Assembly (NCBI GenBank): GCA_016800925.1
Contig: JABCPU010000792.1
Coordinates: 1-26,446, forward strand
Direction: 5' to 3'
DNA: 26,446 nt
Source: Suillus spraguei
Taxonomy: Eukaryota > Basidiomycota > Agaricomycetes > Boletales > Suillaceae
Shown: piece after piece, positions 1 to 9,092 of the stretch
Numbering within the stretch: position 1 is the first letter of the stretch
Layout of the letters: every line of letters starts with the position of its first letter
The notes under the pieces: generated by a model
Databases searched by the model: none
Told to the model about the DNA's origin: nothing
Seen by the model: the letters and a program-made list of their open reading frames with translations, nothing else
Program-made: the position numbers and the translations under genes

Positions 1-463
1 TCCTTATCGCTTGTTAATCAATCACACTCATTCTCTGTTACCACTGGACTTTTGACTGTTATTTTGACTGAACTTCTCATGCACTGCTACTTTACCGCTG
101 AAAGTACCGCGGCCTTTCTTTACTGTTTCTTTGCACCACTCGCAACTTTACCACTACCACTGATATCATCGCTCGACATTGCTCGCTTGACGCAACTGTT
201 TCTGACTATATCTTGGCCACGGTATTACTGCTACTTACAACACTAGTTCTGGCGGCATCATCACTGACTGCGGCAACTTACTGCCGACCATGACACTTCA
301 TTCGCACATAAGTTTGACTTGAACTTGACCATAATAATAGGCATCCCCTTTAGGGTCGAACACTGTTGTTTTCACAAGTGAGCAGACTAGATGGAGCACA
401 AGACTCACATACTAACTTAGGAGGTAGTTATCTACAGCCCAGGTTAGGTTTGTATCTTTACAC
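1..463 (+). repeat. Arm of a dispersed inverted-repeat family, cut by window start
   Basis: This segment is collinear with 21336-21795. Shared blocks include CTAGTTCTGGC, CCCTTTAGGGTCGAACACT, the CTAACTTAGGAGGTAGT block and the terminal GTATCTTTACAC. At 21795 the same inner end meets an inverted partner. Here it stops at 463 and meets a transcription-factor-like fragment instead. No protein of its own is convincing: open stretches are short and not shared between copies. It could be the end of a foldback element or an LTR-like repeat of another transposon. The homology is seen directly; the element class is unknown. Confidence 0.7.
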
Positions 464-824
464 AGGACACCATTGCATCCTGAATTATCATTAATGGTTG
501 CTGAGCATGGAAATATACAAAATTCACCTACTGGACATGTGGGCACATCTCTTCCTGTGGATAACACTTGGAGGATAATGGCTGATGTCTTCCAAGAAGC
601 ATCCATCCTCTACCTACATACAGTCCTCAGCAACTCTAATTCAGGTGCATCAAAATTGATACATCATTTTACAATGCTCATGACTTTGTTACAGGAGTTC
701 CCGAAATCATGAATTTGACAGATATCATTGTACAATTGCTGAACCAGCTGCCCATGTTGAATAGGGAGCGCCATCTGGTGGCAGATGCCTGGGAAGCAAG
801 TGGTTGGTTCCACAATGGGCTTGC
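464..824 (+). pseudogene. Fragment of fungal transcription-factor-like gene (C-terminal region)
   Basis: Two exons join cleanly: 464-644 and 695-824, with a GT-AG intron at 645-694 (50 nt, CATGAC before the acceptor). Splicing is phase 1 and restores one open frame. The encoded stretch contains W-R-x-M, then ASILYLHTVLSN, then SGVPEIM and a helical LNQLPML segment. This pattern (Trp-Arg, a YLHTV helix, then VPEI) resembles the C-terminal part of the Fungal_trans_2 (fungal-specific transcription factor) family. There is no start codon context and no DNA-binding domain. The piece is cut on the left by the repeat arm ending at 463 and on the right by the LTR starting at 825. Family assignment is by recalled pattern only; the exon structure is seen in the sequence. 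Confidence 0.45.
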
Positions 825-1296
825 TGTTACAATCGTACGTGCCCCTATTCATTTTCTACTTCATTTACCCTGTATATTACGTAACATGGCTCTGACTCAT
901 ATGCTCAACGCATCTGTACTATAGTTGCCTTCCTTATCGGATACGCACATATATTCTTACGTCTCTCTGGTCTGTGCGCACATATTGGCCTATTTAAGCA
1001 CGGTGTACTTGTAGTAGATTCCTTACTTTAATCTTACTGGGTTTTACCTGGAATCTCCTTCGTTTAGGTCTCCAACCTAAGTCGTCTTGAATCGTCTCTA
1101 AGTCTAAGCACTCCTTAGCCTTAGTCTCTATTCTCGAAGATACCTCTTAGACTTGTCTGTGAGGCTGAACCTTTGATCGTACTCGGAACGCGTTCCTTGT
1201 ACTTTCACCTTGTCCTCTTCTGGGACATTGTAAGAACTCCCAGCAGACCATCTGTGTCTTTCACTGTCGCTGGTGACGCCACCCCAGTTCGTAACA
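825..1296 (+). repeat. 5' LTR of copy A
   Basis: It begins TGTTAC and ends GTAACA, so it has a 6-bp terminal inverted repeat with TG...CA ends. Length is about 472 bp. The last 300 bp nearly match the LTRs at 7654-8118 and 13836-14311. It holds a TATA-like TATTTAA at 991-997 and the self-primer sequence ACTTTAATCTT at 1025-1035. Confidence 0.9.
1025..1035 (+). promoter_or_regulatory. Predicted self-primer at transcript 5' end (copy A)
   Basis: ACTTTAATCTT lies 34 nt after the start of the TATTTAA box, so it should sit at or near the 5' end of the genomic RNA. It is perfectly complementary to 1298-1308 just after the LTR. In Tf1 of Schizosaccharomyces pombe the first 11 transcript bases anneal to the primer binding site in the same way. 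The transcript start itself is inferred. Confidence 0.65.
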
Positions 1297-1297
1297 A

Positions 1298-1308
1298 AAG
1301 ATTAAAGT
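1298..1308 (+). promoter_or_regulatory. Primer binding site of copy A (self-priming type)
   Basis: AAGATTAAAGT starts one base after the LTR end at 1296. It pairs over 11 of 11 bases with ACTTTAATCTT in the LTR and does not start with the TGG expected of a tRNA-primed element. Confidence 0.65.
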
Positions 1309-1489
1309 CATTTTGATCGTCAACTATCCAGTCTTCGACCCTGAACCCTGAATGCTCTGTCAGCAGACTAGCAACCGTACGCTGAGCAGATTGTCAAGAG
1401 AAGCCCTCTGACAGAAGAAAGCCCTGACGGACAGCAAGACAGCACGTGTAGGCACCGAGAAAGTATAACTCATCAAAGAAACATCAACC

Positions 1490-2300
1490 ATGTCGACCAA
1501 AGAATTTGAATACAAGATCGGTCAACCAAACGGTTTCGATGGAGATGTGATAACTCTCGCGAGTTTATCCAGTCGTGCAATTTGCACTTTGATATCAACA
1601 AAAAGCTTTACACCACCGACAAACAGAAAATCATCTTCATAACATCCTTTATGACCGAAGAACGCAAATCTTGGAAGAACAATTCCTTGAACACGCCCAA
1701 TCACCGACACTTCTGGACAAAAAGTTGGTTATGGGACAATGGTGATTTTATGAAAGCTTCAAAGAAGCCTTCGAGCCGGTGGATACCAAAGGCACCGCAC
1801 TCACGAGACTCCGAGACCTCAAACAAGGAACTGGAGATCTTCACACCTATGTCGCTGACTTTGAGGCACTTGCAGCCAAGGCTCAGATCACTGATAACGC
1901 GACGAAGATTCAGTTCTTCCAAGATGGCCTTAATTGGGGTATCCTCACCAAGCTTTTCGCAACAGGAGATGTTCAGAAATCTTTAGAGAAGTTGTGCTAC
2001 AATGCTCATCATTGTCTTCAAGCCATGAGGACACATCATGCCCTGCAACAGAAGAAGAAGAACTATGGGAATGCACGGTACATTCCGAACCGTGATTCCA
2101 ACGCAATGGTCGTAGACCGAATCTCTGATATAGAGAGATCCGAATGCATGAAGAAGGGACAATGCTTCGGATGCAAGAAGACAGGACACCGCATCCATAA
2201 TTGTCCTGAAAGAAAGAAGAAGACTCCGCTCCGACAAGCCAAAGTCAAAGAAGAAGAAGGAGATGAAGAAACAGTGAGACGGATTGTTCAGGATTTTTGA
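1490..2300 (+). pseudogene. gag: Gag of copy A, frameshifted
   Basis: The ATG at 1490 sits in the same CAACCATGTCGACC context as the intact gag at 14512. The reading is broken by several short deletions. One C is missing in the GAGATCGTGATAAC motif near 1543, more bases are lost around 1660-1760, and about 20 bp are missing near 2000. The C-terminal part is readable in frame from 1779, including the CCHC knuckle CFGCKKTGHRIHNC near 2164-2205. The terminal GATTTTTGA that overlaps pol in copy B is kept at 2292-2300. Retrotransposon Gag proteins form the particle and bind the RNA genome; this copy cannot make a full one. Confidence 0.88.
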
Positions 2301-5300
2301 TATGGAGAAACAAGGATTCAACATATGTTTCTCCCAATGTATTACTAAGACTTGTACGCGCTGTAGGTGAAAGAAAAGAACTTCGTGTCCCCATCACCCT
2401 TCACTCGCGTACTTGCTTAAAATCCGTCAACACCACCGCTGTATCGATTCAGGAGCAGCAGGAACATTCATCTCTGAGGAGTTTGTGAAACTCCATCAAA
2501 TCACACGACGAAAACTCAAAACACCATTTCGAGTTACAACAGCAGATGGAACCCTATAAAAGGAGGACCGATCACACACTACTGTCTTCTAGTGGTCAAA
2601 ATTGATGAACGAACCATGTATGGGAAATTCAACATCACCAAACTAGGAAGAAGAGATCAAATCCTTCTTGGAATCCCATGGTTACGGGCAATGAACCCAA
2701 CTATAGATTGGGCTGCTGAAACACTTGTTCTTCCACGGATGGAGAAATCAGATGAAATTGAAATCGACTTAGATATGGATCGGAAGAAGAATGGGTTGCC
2801 TCGACTCTTCAACAATCATGCAAATGGCAACATTCCCGACTTCCGAAACCCTCTGTAATTCCATGTATTCCTGAAGACCCTGAACCCGAAGTACGAATGC
2901 CACGTACTACAGACCCCACTCCACGTGTACAACTGCCGCGAGCAGTATCACCAATCCCTCGTGCAGAAAAGCGCAAGAATGAATCCGAACCCGAGCACCG
3001 GGTCGGACAAGAACCTATTGAGCAACGGCCAATAAATGAACAGAAACAGGGAAAGAGAAAAGCTGAAGAGGAAATCCTGGGCGAGCACCAACGTACCGAA
3101 ACTATCCAAGTTCTATGTCCCCCTGAAAACTCTTTCAGCTTCAATTGAAGAAATCCCTGATAAGGAAGAATCCGTGCCCTGTTGATCCCAACAGAGGATG
3201 ATGACCAATTCAACACCTGCACGATGTCTGGCACGCACCAGAAGTGCGAGAAATTTCCTTGTATGAACTAGGGATGGAGAATTTCTTGTGGAGTATGATA
3301 CCGATGGAATCAGCATGAGGATTATAGAGGAAGTATCCATGGATACACCCTTGACGCGTGATGGAACTTCTCAACTCAAACAATCCTCCCCCTACTCCAC
3401 AATTCCTCTCCCCCTCCGAAATATAGTAACAAAGCTCAGGAATTCACACGGATGAGAAGGAAAAGAAAAAGAAATCCTTCGAAGAATTGGTCCCAGAATA
3501 TTTGCACAACTTCGCAGACGTCTTTGCTAAAGACGGATTGAACAAACTACCCCCGAACGCCCTGGTATCGATCATCGGATTGATACTAAACCCGGTTTTT
3601 ATCCCTCGCACGTCTAAGGTTTACCCCTATCAGAAAAAGAATGCCTGCCGTCAAAACGTTTATGATGAAAACGTTGCGAAAGGTTTATCTCAGAATCGAA
3701 GTCACCCCAAGCCAGTGGCTTCTTCTTTGTGGGAAAGAAGAGTGGAGAATTGCGTCCCTGTCAAGATTATCGCTACATCAATGATTGGACAGTCAAGAAC
3801 GCTATCCGCTCCCACTTCCTATCTCCCTCGTCGCACGCCTTCACAATGCACAGTTCTTTACGAAAATGGATATCCGGTCCGGCTATAACAATATTCGCAT
3901 CCATCCTGATGATAGGTGGAAAGCTGCTTTTACCACGGAATTCGCCTCTTTGAACCAACATCATGTTCTTTGGCCTCTGTAATTCCCCAGCAACTTTCCA
4001 AGCATACATGAATCGCACCTTTCAACAAGAAATCAATGAAGGATGGATGGTTATCTACATGGACGATATCCTGATTTTCTCTACAACTATGGCAGAACAC
4101 CGGAACGGACAAGACGAGTTTGATGAAGATACGAAAGGAACATTGTTCCTAAAACGGAGAAATGCACCTTCGATGCAGAAGAAGTGGAATACCTCGGAAT
4201 GATAATTCGCCCGGACAAGTTGCTATGGACACCGCCAAGACCAAGGGAATCTCCAAATGGCCATCCCGAAATCTGTAAAAGATGTTCGGTCATTCCTCGG
4301 TTTTTGCAACTTTACCGCACGTTCATTTCCCACTATTCTGACATGCCCGACCCTTATCGATTAACAAAGAAAGATAAGGCCTTTGATTGGTCAACTGAAT
4401 GTATGGACACCTTCGAAGAACTGAAACGACGCTTTACATCCAACCGGTACTCCGTAACCCTGATCCTTCCCGACAATTTGCTATTGCTACCGACGCTTCG
4501 CTCGTAGCAACTGGCGGAGTTCTCCTTCAGACTGATGAGAATGGTGTTTATCACCCATGTGCATACCTCTCACAGTCTTTGAACCCCCGGAACGCAATTA
4601 TCAGATCTTTGATCGGGAACTCCTTGCCGTGATCCGGGCATTGAACGAATGGCATCATTATCTCGAAGGAAACCACACCCTGTCTTGTATTCACGACCAC
4701 AAGAATCTTCTGTACTTTAGAAGTGCACAGAAGCTTACCCGTCGCCAAGCACGTTGGCAATTGATTTTGTCTATCTATGACATTGAACTGCATCACGTTG
4801 CAGGTACTAAATTGCAGTACCTGATGCACTATCTCGCCGACCCGACTACGACTCCGGCAAAGACGATAACGAGGACCAGACTCTCCTCCCTGACGCTCTA
4901 TTTGTTCGTCTTATTGACACGACTAAAGGATGTATTGTCATCCTCTGACCCCCTTGATGACCCTGTTTTTAAAACAGCATCCGACCCTTGATGGCGTTTG
5001 CCTTCCCCTATGAAGTCAGCACTCTCTGACTGGAAGATTGAGGAGAAGTCCTCTATTTTAAGAATCGGCCTATATTCCTCCGGCACACCGTCCCGATATC
5101 TTAAAAGGTATCATGATCATCCTACCACGGGACATCCCGGTAGATTCAAAACTGAAGAACTCGTGAAACAGGAAGCTTGGTGGCCTGCAATGGGCTCTTA
5201 TATTCAGGATACGTTGAGGGTTGCGCCCTTTGTCAGCAAATGAAAGCAGATACACATCCTGTTCACCCCTCTCACGCCTATTCCCTCGTCGCTGTTCGCC

Positions 5301-6306
5301 CGTTTTCCCAGGTCTCTGTCTATCTTATCACTGACTCCCCGTCTCCGGAGGCTTTGACAGTATCATGGTCGTGGTGACCATGGCCTTACGAAGGGGGTAA
5401 TTATATCCCTTGTCTGAAAACCATCACTTCTGAAGGCGTTGCAAACTATTTTTGAAACAGTCTACCGACGATTTGGACTCCATGACAAAGTCATCTCGGA
5501 TCGAGGACCGCAATTCCTATCTCGCTTCTCAAAGGAACTTGCCCGACTTCTCGACTACGTCATCGCTCCATCTACGGCTTATCACCCACAGACTGACGGT
5601 CAAACTGAAGGCTAAATCAAGAACTTGAAACGTATCTACGCATCTATTGCCGCAACAATCCAGAAGATTGGGTAGAACATCTACCAATCGCCGAATTGTC
5701 CACAACCACCGAAAACACGATGCAAGGAATGCATCACCCTTCTATTTGATGATGGGATACAAACCACGCGCCTATTCCCTCACTTATCCCTGATTCATCC
5801 GTCCCGCAGCAGAAGATGAGTACGATCTCTGCAGAAGATAAGAGAAGAAGCAATCGCTTGCCACAACATTGCAATGCAAACAATGGCTGAACAATCCCGA
5901 GGAGATAAGTACATCCCATGGAAGATCGGAGACAAGGTTGGCTATCTGCCGCCAATCTTAGACTCAAACTTCCATCAAGGAAACTTGCGCCAAAGCGATA
6001 CGGACCTTTCCCGATCATCGATGTCTTATCCCCCATCACGTTCACACTCAAACTCCCTCCACAATGGAAGATCCATCCCACGTTCCACGCTTCTGTCTTA
6101 TCATCCTATAGCGAAACAGACGTGCACGGTCCGAACTTCCCCGAACCACCACCTGACATCATCGAAGAAGAAGAAGAATACGAAATAGAAGCAATTCTTT
6201 CCCACAAAGGAACGGTAATCGCCGATGCTATCTTGTTCCTGGAAAGGATACTCATCAGGAGATAACGAATGGCTCCCAGAAAAGAACTTGAAGAACTCTG
6301 CCCGAA
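2291..6306 (+). pseudogene. pol: Pol of copy A, multiply frameshifted
   Basis: All domains of the copy B polyprotein are recognisable but spread over all three frames. The protease region lies around 2440-2720 (the frame is lost inside the D-S-G motif). The RT region lies around 3600-4090, with YMDD near 4056-4067. RNase H motifs lie around 4480-4840, the integrase zinc region around 5110-5245 and the core around 5290-5620. The GPY/F-like segment and remains of a chromodomain follow at 5930-6300. At 5469-5471 this copy keeps the CGA codon that copy B has as TGA. The terminal stop used in copy B is also altered here. Most breaks are single missing bases rather than nonsense changes. Confidence 0.9.
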
Positions 6307-6392
6307 TCTTGAATGCTTATAAGAAGCAACACGCCCTTTGATATCCTTCAGTCAATCAACTCGCGTAGCACTTGATCAACTACCACTTCGAA

Positions 6393-7621
6393 ATGTCTTT
6401 CCCCACTGCTTACATCACACCCATCATCGCTGCCACCAATGACTCTGACTTCGAAGCTGAACAATACGGACCCTTGCCGCTGAAATCGATAACACCTCCT
6501 ACATTGAAGCTGCCATTCTCTGCGAGGGACACGCCCTTGAAATCAAAAGAATCCTCACTGAAAGAGGTGCTTTCCCTGCCCTACTCCTCATCAACATCAT
6601 TCGTACTGCAGCCCTCATCGAAGCCACCGCCAAAGATACAACAGAAATTACACTCCGTCACCGCTTCCTTCATCTTCAAAAATGCATTCGTGCTTATGCT
6701 ATGCTGTTGCTTCCCAGTTCTTTTAAGAATGATGTTGAAGAAGCTATTACAGATTTACAACAAACGCAAGCTAACCTCGCATCTCCTCAAACGCCATCCC
6801 CCATCAAACAACCGACCTCACCACCTCCCGTCATAACTTCTCATGAATGCCCTGATTGGCTGTATGAACCTTGCACAAAAGAGCAGTGTGAGGCCGCTAA
6901 ATTACTAGGTATCCCTACCACTGAGCTGGTAACGCTCAGCCCCCGACTTCGCGACCTTCATATACACCCCCCATGTCTATCCCACCGTCATTTGGTCCAA
7001 TGGATCCTATTTCGCCAGTATTAGTAAAAGACTTCGGCGTCACTTCTTCCTCTTCCCCTAACGAACTTCTTGAGGTTGCTGAACGAGCAACCACTCCTGA
7101 CCTCCCACGTCAGCGTATACCCTCACTCCTGCTCAACAGGCGCAGCTCAGGCGTAACAATACCCTTGCATTGAAACGTATGAGGAGGAACAAGGGGAAGA
7201 AACGCGCCAGATCTACCAGTCCTACACCCATAATTCCCCATCGCCACTACGTAAAGTCCATTCCAACCCTGATGAAACATGAAATGTCGTGTCTGTGGAC
7301 TACTTGGACATCGTCAGAAGAATTGTGTGGAATATCAGTGCAAGGTTTGCAGATATTGGTCGCCCACTCACCTATCCATCTATTGTCCTCGACAAGTTGG
7401 ACCTCCCCCTTCGAGTTAACCTGGAAGGACAAAGGATTCTATGACGCACTTCGTTCTTGGGAGCAACAGCTTGACAATGAACGAATTCAAGCAGAGAGGA
7501 GGAGAGACTCTAAACGACGCGCCGGCCTTGAAGAAGCTGCGTATATGAGAAGTGGGTCCGTTGCTGATGAGGACTACGACTATAGTGATGATCCGTTTAC
7601 TACGCAAACCAAGATGAGTAA
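6393..7621 (+). pseudogene. ORF3 of copy A, frameshifted and internally deleted
   Basis: It begins with the same ATGTCTTTCCCC as ORF3 of copy B at 19507 and ends at a TAA a few codons from the equivalent stop. Relative to copy B it lacks 234 bp (B 19852-20085). The deletion lies exactly between two GAAGAAGC direct repeats and would be in frame by itself. Other one-base losses shift the frame. It retains the CAA codon (6761-6763) that is TAA in copy B. The zinc-knuckle region is still visible around 7281-7390 in mixed frames. Function unknown. Confidence 0.8.
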
Positions 7622-7640
7622 AGTCGGTGACTTTACATGT

Positions 7641-7650
7641 AAAAAGGGGG
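7641..7650 (+). promoter_or_regulatory. Polypurine tract of copy A
   Basis: AAAAAGGGGG followed by TAA lies directly before the 3' LTR TGTTAC. This is the normal place for the plus-strand DNA primer of an LTR retrotransposon. Confidence 0.75.
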
Positions 7651-7653
7651 TAA

Positions 7654-8118
7654 TGTTACAATGTACGTGCCCCCTATTCATTTTCCCCTTGTTTCCTTAT
7701 TTGTACATCATTCACATGACTCTGACTCATATGCTCAACGCATCTGTACTATACATGCCTTCCTTATTGGATACACAGTTCGTTTCACGTTCCTTGGTCC
7801 GTGCGCACATATTGGCCTATTTAAGCACAGTGTACTTGTAGTAGATTCCTTACTTTAATCTTACTGGGTTTTACCTGGAATCTCCTTGCTTAGGCCTCCA
7901 ACCTAAGTCGTCTTGAATCGTCTCTAAGTCTAAGCACTCCTTAGCCTTAGTCTCTATTCTCGTAGAACCTCTAGACTTGTCTTGAGGCCGAACCCTTGAT
8001 CGTACTCGGAACGCGTTCCTTGTACTTTCACCTTGTCCTCTTTGGGACATTGTAAGAACTCCCAGCAGACCGCCTGTGTCTTCTCACTGTCACTGGTGAC
8101 GCCACCCAGTTCGTAACC
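7654..8118 (+). repeat. 3' LTR of copy A
   Basis: It starts TGTTACAATGTACGTGCCCC and ends at GTAAC(C)A near 8118; the exact end is uncertain by one or two bases because the last bases differ from the 5' LTR. It contains TATTTAA at 7818-7824 and ACTTTAATCTT at 7852-7862 with the same 34-nt spacing. The right-hand neighbour is the open frame of a minus-strand Harbinger transposase. Confidence 0.9.
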
Positions 8119-8567
8119 AATGCATTGATCAAAGAATTTGAAGTGTGGGTCATTGCAGATTGCTGCAGAAATGGAGTATGTTCATTGGAACCAGACATTT
8201 GCAGTGTAGAAGGGAGGGGATGAAAGAAAACAAGCATGTGCTTGAAATATCTGTGAAATCATCAGCCTACTGTTCATCTCAATTATTGACATACTTACCT
8301 CGTAATTGTGTCTGGAGAATGCTGAAACTGCTCACCACATGACGAGAGAGAGCCCTGTAACACACGTATACAAAATATTCCAAGTTGCTCTTCGACAGTG
8401 ACACCATTGTGGGACTGGACAAATCCATGTCGCCGAAGAACTTCTAATAGCTCCTCAAAGGTTTGAAAGTCGATGCCGAAATTGTGTTTGATTCGGTCTG
8501 GGTGACCACTGATGATCGTATACCCATGCTTTCCAGTCAGGATAGATGTATGATACGGGATCTTTTC
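8119..8567 (-). pseudogene. PIF/Harbinger transposase, N-terminal fragment
   Basis: Read on the minus strand, 8567-8299 is fully open and encodes YHTSILTG, then GHPDRIKHNF, then VTVEEQLGIF and EQFQHSPDTITR. This is the helix-turn-helix part that precedes the catalytic domain in fungal PIF/Harbinger transposases. A GTAAGT intron (8298-8251, 48 nt) joins it to YFKHMLVFF. After one frameshift the text reads NDPHFKFFDQCIG up to 8119, exactly where the family continues into the A-x-D-G catalytic motif. There the LTR of copy A begins, so the DDE domain is missing. It is not continued on the far side of copy A. The assignment rests on recognised motifs; the splice site and truncation are visible in the sequence. 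Confidence 0.8.
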
Positions 8568-9092
8568 TGTGTGTGATAAGAATAGAGGTTATAAAGCAAT
8601 TGTGATGATGACCATGACGATTTGACGTCGTCGATGTACATTGTTCCGTGTTTGCGCTTCGAGGTCATATGGATGCAGCAACTGTAATTATCTATACCAG
8701 ATTCAATGCTATATACTGTCCTAGTACTGATTATCGATGATTCTTATCGACATACGTCAATGTTCTCATTACGTGCATCACGTGCAGATTTGAACCCGGA
8801 ATTTTGAACCCGGAGTCGCTGTCCAACAGCACCTTAAACACACGAAAATGAGGGTACGATTCATATTTTGCATTATGTCTATGTAATATTTGACGAAAAC
8901 CCTTAGAATTACCACATCTAGTCCCCGTTATGTAAGACACAAACCACCCAAAAGGTCTCCCAGTGGTAGTCCATGCTGAGTCATCTTCGTCTATAAATAT
9001 AGTACCAAAAATTGCAACTCTGTTCTGACCATCTTTCAACGCAACCCCTGGTCATTCCTCCGCTCCGTTATATTCTGGGCAAATATATAATA
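8568..9092. other. Intergenic stretch with probable promoter of the 9093 gene
   Basis: No supported gene was found. A minus-strand open stretch at 8731-9039 has no ATG at its start and matches no family I recognise. The upstream exons of the minus-strand Harbinger fragment could lie near 8570-8690, where an ATG on the minus strand precedes a short open stretch, but this is not secure. Confidence 0.5.
8992..8999 (+). promoter_or_regulatory. Possible TATA box for the gene at 9093
   Basis: TATAAATA lies about 100 nt before the proposed ATG at 9093. Position and orientation suit a core promoter, but AT-rich matches like this are common. Confidence 0.35.

Larger units (their letters stand above)
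825..8118 (+). mobile_element. Ty3/gypsy chromovirus copy A (decayed, both LTRs present)
   Basis: This is a full-length but non-coding copy of the family whose better copy lies at 13836-21096. Order: LTR, self-primer binding site, gag, pol with chromodomain, ORF3, polypurine tract, LTR. The internal part is about 6.36 kb, against 6.70 kb in copy B. A single 234-bp deletion in ORF3 explains most of the difference; the remaining roughly 110 bp are many one- or few-base losses. The two LTRs differ from each other visibly in their first 150 bp. No matching 5-bp target duplication was found: the left flank reads CTTGC and the right flank CAATG. The flanks belong to different broken genes. Confidence 0.93.

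Noticed and set aside
820..8124. Target-site duplication around copy A
   Set aside because: CTTGC on the left and CAATG on the right do not match, even when the uncertain LTR end is moved by one or two bases.
8731..9039. Minus-strand open stretch of 102 codons
   Set aside because: It opens with TTG rather than ATG, has no recognised motif, no splice partners, and overlaps the likely promoter of the gene at 9093.
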